Part shown: in pieces, positions 61,701-64,000 of the stretch
Numbering within the stretch: position 1 is the first letter of the stretch
Layout of the letters: each line of letters starts with the position of its first letter
From: an uncultured Bacteroidales bacterium
GTDB lineage: Bacteria; Bacteroidota; Bacteroidia; Bacteroidales; Paludibacteraceae
NCBI GenBank assembly: GCA_902799555.1
Contig: CADCBB010000014.1
Coordinates: 44,660 to 108,659, forward strand
Reading direction: 5' to 3'
Length of the DNA stretch: 64,000 bases
The notes under the pieces: generated by a model
Told to the model about the DNA's origin: nothing
Database searches by the model: none
Seen by the model: the letters and a program-made list of their open reading frames with translations, nothing else
Program-made: the position numbers and the translations under genes

Positions 61701-63142
61701 TGATGATCGTTCGTGAACATCAGGGAGCAGGACAACAATTGCTCTTTGAAGGCGATGGAGCATTATCCGAAGTACATACTGTATATGGCGTAATGCGCTT
61801 CAACCGCTGGACGCTGAACAACAAGGAGAAGACAGGAGGTCATAGTCCGGTAGGCGATCCGAAGTCCATCTATGAGCGTTCGCTCTACTGGATATCCTTC
61901 CCGTTCGATGTGAACTTGAGCGATGTATTCGGATTTGGTACATACGGCGTGGATTGGATTATCGAGTACTATGACGGTGCGGAGCGTGCGACGAACGGCT
62001 ATTGGGTAGATAGTGACGGCTTCTGGAAAATGGTAATGCCGGCACAACGTGCGAACTTTACATTGGAAGCAGGTAAGGGTTATGTATTAGCGATAGATGT
62101 TGATGCTATGAAGGACAATAACACAACCTTCTGGGCAAACAACATTGAGCAGGTAGAACTCTTCTTCCCGTCCGCAGCGAATGTAGAGAATATTACCCAA
62201 ACTACGGCTCATACGACTGTGCCAGAGCACGAGTGTACCATCGACCGCCGCACAGATAAGTCGGTTAACAATATCAATAAAGACCGTACCAAAGCAGACT
62301 CCCACTGGAATATGATCGGTATTCCGAGTTATGCAAACTACGGTGCAACGCTTACCTCGGACGAAGACGGTACTCAGACTATTACATGGAATAGCAACCC
62401 GTACACCAATGATCTGCCGTTCCTCTATGAGTGGAATATGACTGATGATTCGTACACCGTACAGAGCGGAACGACCTATCCGTTCAAGGCAATGCATGCG
62501 TACATGGTTCAGTACCACGGCGATCTGTACTGGTCGTTGGCAAGTGCTACCCCGACTCCGTCACCTATCGTTGCGCGCCGTGCATATGCAGAAAAACCGC
62601 AGAATGCAGAGTTCCGTCTGGAGTTGCAACAGAACGAGAAGATGGTTGACCAGACCTTCGTGAATATGAAAGATGCAGAGGAAATAAGTGCAGGCTTTAA
62701 ATTCGACGAAGATCTCTGCAAAGAGTTTAATGCAGGCAAGGCGAATATCTACACTCTTATCGAGAACTATCTGCCTGCGGCAGGTAACACATTGCCGATG
62801 AGCGATCAGACTACCCTTGTACCGGTAGGCGTGAAGACCACCGCGGCAGGCGAATACACCTTCGCTATTCCGGAAGGAACAGAAGGAATCGGCGTAGTCC
62901 TTATAGATAATATCGCGGGCACGCGCACGAACCTCGCACTCTCTGACTATACCGTTTCACTCGGCAAGGGCGATTTGAGCGACCGCTTTATGCTGGAGAT
63001 TGCTCCGATCAAACAGATGCCGACGGGTATTGATGCCGTCAGTGATCAGCATTCAGCAGTCAGAAAAATGATGATTGACGGTATTCTGTACATCGTTAAG
63101 GAGGGTAAGATATTTGATGCTCAAGGCAAGCGCCTACAATAA
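55727..63142 (+). CDS. Giant secreted repeat adhesin, paralogue of 21186
   Basis: 2471 residues. N-terminal signal peptide preceded by an unusually long basic segment; hydrophobic core AAMLIMLLTLGVGQMWG matches the LGVGQMWA signal of the paralogue at 21186. Many InlB-type beta-grasp repeats follow (GYEFVGWYDG, GYQFTGWTLTG, GYNFSGWSTT, GYTFARWDAG), then an FFNNTLGWSNVYVYF module, PYTGNYYIRTDCAG module, and a C-terminal type IX-like tail (DGILYIVKEGKIFDAQGKRLQ). Codons 9-15 form a perfect hairpin TGGCTAT-ctagaa-ATAGCCA (55751-55770) that could affect translation. Surface adhesion is inferred. Confidence 0.8.
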   Translation: MKKINLIEWLSRNSHEKQKPQRFARYAAMLIMLLTLGVGQMWGGSVSGGEIYFDATQSGWGNSLSSVDYIISHDSYSCWYAMTKIPNTNLYYISSGSWGDSKYFAFTANYGWTGSGDNCEGNSYDKRKGYGPSGKKYTAKSTYGVNSGSTYLFYASSSANDASITTSSPAGYLGDGKTYTALNYTQTLNQTLSTNGGSTYSTSTASIATVKVSSYKLNGASSSTSTSGTIAAASSSTSCSAARTATVTYTVSSVATGYEFVGWYDGSTQKSTSTTYTYNATGAKTITARFKETQYSLTFSHNGHGTVAVGGSTISAGSTANVNHITTKTLVATPNTGYQFTGWTLTGTNTSAVTIADLTSTGASTTIKATNTGATVTAGFEKKTYSITLDKGDGDSNGSATIQRGDGALTISSHASKDDWNLVGYWTSEGDQLTDDEGNLIADVGDYTDGDGNWIYDDDATLTAHWSQTYSLTVNAGSNISSVTGSNADVTLNSKYAISATPLSGYSFSGWTASPAANGEFDDASSASTNVTVKNGNVIVTGAATENMTTVTVNVSPAGAGTLTLDAAAFTPGNTTTAGVTTGHTIVATPSSGKVFHNWTNSGNTAGSASTTTYNLKGNGSAGTGTLTANFGVASGWYMIGDNFGGWGTSPYPTSDQLTYPYRGMSGVYYIPVASLPTNKYWRVRTGSTQYNTSSSTTDNNTISKGTIYSLSTNTSNASKPSSALSDVWIVVNTGSSKKLWVQDPQIFHNVNVTNEGSGSKGTYKVTLKTTSAFTKGSNVFETTQYANGETFTVTITGKSGYIPTITIGGTEHTFWQEAATYSADGTMSTSDIAVTISYTPTRAVRFAKTTGCETLTATGPSSTSVSDNTKIKDGTVITFHQENSTGYSFSKWYSNNTGTSGTEYSTDDEDFALTVSSTRYTIYPIYTENMTTVNLVASPTGKGTFTSGEAVSSVSAGVATKPTVTAVPGTGYHLAGTIWSESSEYISLSATNTASTTISATGATGQSADLTATFTPNTYQVQFHRNGASESTVYQDFTYDVAQNLTANTYTRTGYNFSGWSTTKARADAGTVDYADEANVSNLTSVNSATFHLYASWNAKSYTVTLDLDEANKGTIAGADGSASVTFDAAPSTIANRPTAANGYALDGYYTDHDGEGLKVINGDGTWIASVTGYTDGDQKWKHDGDVTLYAYYKKAEITNLVAAPGVIAPGETITITPTIEPTPTGTTKVCYELQYSNGTPLPSQPEFSSAGGNAVSFTAPAASATYIIQAVLETGSTCGSGTELSRRTTTFQVAGAHDVTVKYMCGDLNIKASEVLGEIRPLTWSDDITAPTITGYTFARWDAGDGVTIKDGSGEDKTTSTSSTIKIKAVYDGTLTAVYTKKRLIFFNNTLGWSNVYVYFYKNGSYWDKDKGTGANTSDTYTDTPYSEGLHGEMTQIEGTNIFYFDAEAAGVNASYINVAFTELDQHGYHYFAKTGDVKNKVIRRGDYYSTTLPMFVPLEGIEPTEMNDKLADYYNKGYWMNYPENTGYTLHIYDSKTYGSGSSMQVIPFEFNGDKTMPMTVKVELNANREYGYEIHRADGNVYGNNSKVLKINDSGEEDPEGLTASQRGGIQTSVAGDYEFTLNYGEKGVDTYKYLIGVHYPVAANDYRIVYTDEATWSKAAHTSGWYHPSRAIHKEEGSKDIVSFYVSKAGGANAGMKFQYASTINPSTGVVTWTDVPSGTIDLSGITESGVYNFHLTQDASSISVEKIEPYTGNYYIRTDCAGNSKWENFRTSDHQMTYSDYAEANSGYSHYYTHWVTNGTNVKFCIANDYSQCITDTLTQDYGTVIANIDAAGALNSASANIRFMWNQSTNKVSRAYIGGSTNVSDRFLVLEGDSKMYDKDGSALSISGLNPNEANLIDDQNFVYEREIQVNTKARAKLTAKYNSNIQYFKGGPGSTAADSVELLGGDASGKHTMRIVYDFKTNRLVTAYVPSGTINDDIAINADLMIVREHQGAGQQLLFEGDGALSEVHTVYGVMRFNRWTLNNKEKTGGHSPVGDPKSIYERSLYWISFPFDVNLSDVFGFGTYGVDWIIEYYDGAERATNGYWVDSDGFWKMVMPAQRANFTLEAGKGYVLAIDVDAMKDNNTTFWANNIEQVELFFPSAANVENITQTTAHTTVPEHECTIDRRTDKSVNNINKDRTKADSHWNMIGIPSYANYGATLTSDEDGTQTITWNSNPYTNDLPFLYEWNMTDDSYTVQSGTTYPFKAMHAYMVQYHGDLYWSLASATPTPSPIVARRAYAEKPQNAEFRLELQQNEKMVDQTFVNMKDAEEISAGFKFDEDLCKEFNAGKANIYTLIENYLPAAGNTLPMSDQTTLVPVGVKTTAAGEYTFAIPEGTEGIGVVLIDNIAGTRTNLALSDYTVSLGKGDLSDRFMLEIAPIKQMPTGIDAVSDQHSAVRKMMIDGILYIVKEGKIFDAQGKRLQ
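55751..55770 (+). promoter_or_regulatory. Hairpin just inside the adhesin coding region
   Basis: TGGCTAT-ctagaa-ATAGCCA, perfect 7-bp arms, 24 nt after the ATG. Confidence 0.4.
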
Positions 63143-63177
63143 CCGGTTAACCAGTAAACTAAAAAAATGTTAAAGAT

Positions 63178-63519
63178 ATGAGAAAGTTTGTAATATTAAT
63201 CATGGCGGCGGCGCTTATAGCGCTGCCGACCATGGCACAAGATTGGCAGTCCACATCGGCAATGCAAGGCACAGGCAGTAACTATGCGCCGCAAGTGACG
63301 GCGGTAGGCGCTACCGATGTGAACAGTGTTGCTACGACTACCGAGAGTTATTCACCGGCTAAAGCTCCGAGTGGTCCGCGTAAGGATATAATTACGCCGG
63401 GAAACCCGGGACACCAGTCTGATGAATCGCCTGTCGGTGATGCTGTGCTGCCCTTGTTGTTGATGGCTATGGCGTTTGCGGGAGTGATTTACTTCCGCAA
63501 ACGTAAAGCGCACGCATGA
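63178..63519 (+). CDS. Small exported tail-anchored protein with C-terminal sorting-like signal
   Basis: 113 residues: signal peptide (MRKFVILIMAAALIALPTMA), low-complexity middle, SGPRKDI, then SPVGDAVLPLLLMAMAFAGV and IYFRKRKAHA. The end has three parts, a short SPVGD motif, a membrane helix and a basic cluster, as in sortase/exosortase-type sorting signals. A homologous protein forms the N-terminus of the adhesin at 21186, and tail remnants lie at 26885 and 29732. Follows the giant adhesin by 35 nt and is probably co-transcribed with it. Processing by a sorting enzyme is inferred; no such enzyme is in this window. Confidence 0.7.
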   Translation: MRKFVILIMAAALIALPTMAQDWQSTSAMQGTGSNYAPQVTAVGATDVNSVATTTESYSPAKAPSGPRKDIITPGNPGHQSDESPVGDAVLPLLLMAMAFAGVIYFRKRKAHA

Positions 63520-63552
63520 TTGTTATACTGCACTAAAAGCACTTTTAAAAAC

Positions 63553-64000
63553 ATGAAAAGAATCTACTTCTTTGTGGTCGCACTACTGATGACCAGCAAA
63601 CTGTTTGCCGCATGGTCTTTCTCCGGCGGTTGCATGTATTTTGACAACAGCCAGACCCAGTGGAAAGATGGCTCCATCATGCTCATTATCGGTAAATCGA
63701 CCTATTCGTCTGTCTATACGATGATGGCTGACCCAACCACTGCTGACCGCTGGATGTGTAACCTGCCTTCGTCCGGCTGGTCCGATGCAGAGTACATGGC
63801 TGTTATTTCCGGCTCCAAGTCATGGAAATCCGGTAACTTCGGTCCGGACAACCTCGTTAATGCCAAGCATTATAGCGCAGCGTACACCGCCGGACTATCG
63901 ACCACCTCAGGACAAGGATTCCTCTTTACGCCTCAATCGGCAGGAAACGGATGTAACCTGACACTCAGCTATCTGGGAACAGGCTACAACGGAGTCTCTT
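63553..64000 (+). CDS. Secreted protein, start only (cut by window end)
   Basis: At least 149 residues, open to the last base. Signal peptide (MKRIYFFVVALLMTSKLFAA), then FSGGCMYFDNSQTQWKDGSI and further aromatic-rich strands. The GGxMYFDNSQTQW block resembles the start of the mature adhesin at 55727 (GGEIYFDATQSGWG), so this is probably another member of the same family. Confidence 0.7.
   Translation, partial: MKRIYFFVVALLMTSKLFAAWSFSGGCMYFDNSQTQWKDGSIMLIIGKSTYSSVYTMMADPTTADRWMCNLPSSGWSDAEYMAVISGSKSWKSGNFGPDNLVNAKHYSAAYTAGLSTTSGQGFLFTPQSAGNGCNLTLSYLGTGYNGVS

Overview
The window looks like a chromosomal segment of an uncultured, probably host-associated Bacteroidales bacterium. Three things support this. 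(1) At least fifteen promoters carry the Bacteroidetes consensus (TTG/TTTG, then TAnnTTTG with its first T 24 nt downstream of the first box). (2) There are very large secreted repeat proteins with short C-terminal tails like those of type IX secretion (T9SS) cargo. (3) Families typical of the phylum are present (DUF4105, BRO-N, four-helix-bundle suffix, DUF3737). The species cannot be named from the sequence. No rRNA, tRNA or CRISPR array was seen.

Layout. 1-16.4 kb holds surface proteins: the 3' part of a giant fibronectin-III/MAM-like adhesin, an outer-membrane beta-barrel, an OmpA-type barrel/peptidoglycan anchor, and two tandem paralogous secreted proteins. 16.4-21.1 kb holds a strongly structured candidate non-coding RNA with its own promoter and terminator, a PIN toxin-antitoxin pair, and a three-gene AT-rich cassette (membrane protein, small SinR/Cas2-like protein, unknown protein). 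21.2-26.8 kb is a giant adhesin whose N-terminus is an apparent fusion to a small tail-anchored protein. 26.8-32.2 kb is a toxin-antitoxin island (ParE-like, MqsR/MqsA-like, a damaged BRO gene, HipBA); its sub-modules are punctuated by an 18-nt direct repeat and by remnants of the small tail-anchored gene. 32.4-39.0 kb is another giant adhesin followed by a 50-residue peptide gene. 39.0-47.9 kb holds a DUF4105 protein and a probable lipid or polyketide pathway (condensation-like acyltransferase, phosphatidylserine-decarboxylase homologue, ketoreductase, ketosynthase, acyl carrier protein, acyl-activating ligase), interrupted by a Fic gene. 48-55.6 kb holds an intact BRO gene, a truncated DUF3737, a frameshifted YafQ toxin, a HEPN/MNT pair between two ~285-bp direct repeats, a four-helix-bundle protein, and a PLD-nuclease plus unknown large protein pair. 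55.7-64 kb holds a third giant adhesin, an intact small tail-anchored protein and the start of a fourth secreted protein.

How it fits together. Large T9SS-like adhesins alternate with short accessory cassettes (toxin-antitoxin, possible defence genes), which suggests that the adhesin flanks are insertion hot spots. Two adhesins share a distinctive leader: 11-bp tandem repeats, a GC-rich palindrome, then about 41 nt of A-rich sequence before the ATG; neither has the standard promoter. Short-period AT-rich repeat islands lie between genes and also occur in frame inside conserved enzymes. The best candidates for undescribed biology are the structured RNA at 16.43-16.75 kb, the three-gene cassette at 17.8-21.0 kb, the PLD/588-residue pair at 53.2-55.6 kb, the interrupted lipid/polyketide cluster, and the small tail-anchored family with its remnants.
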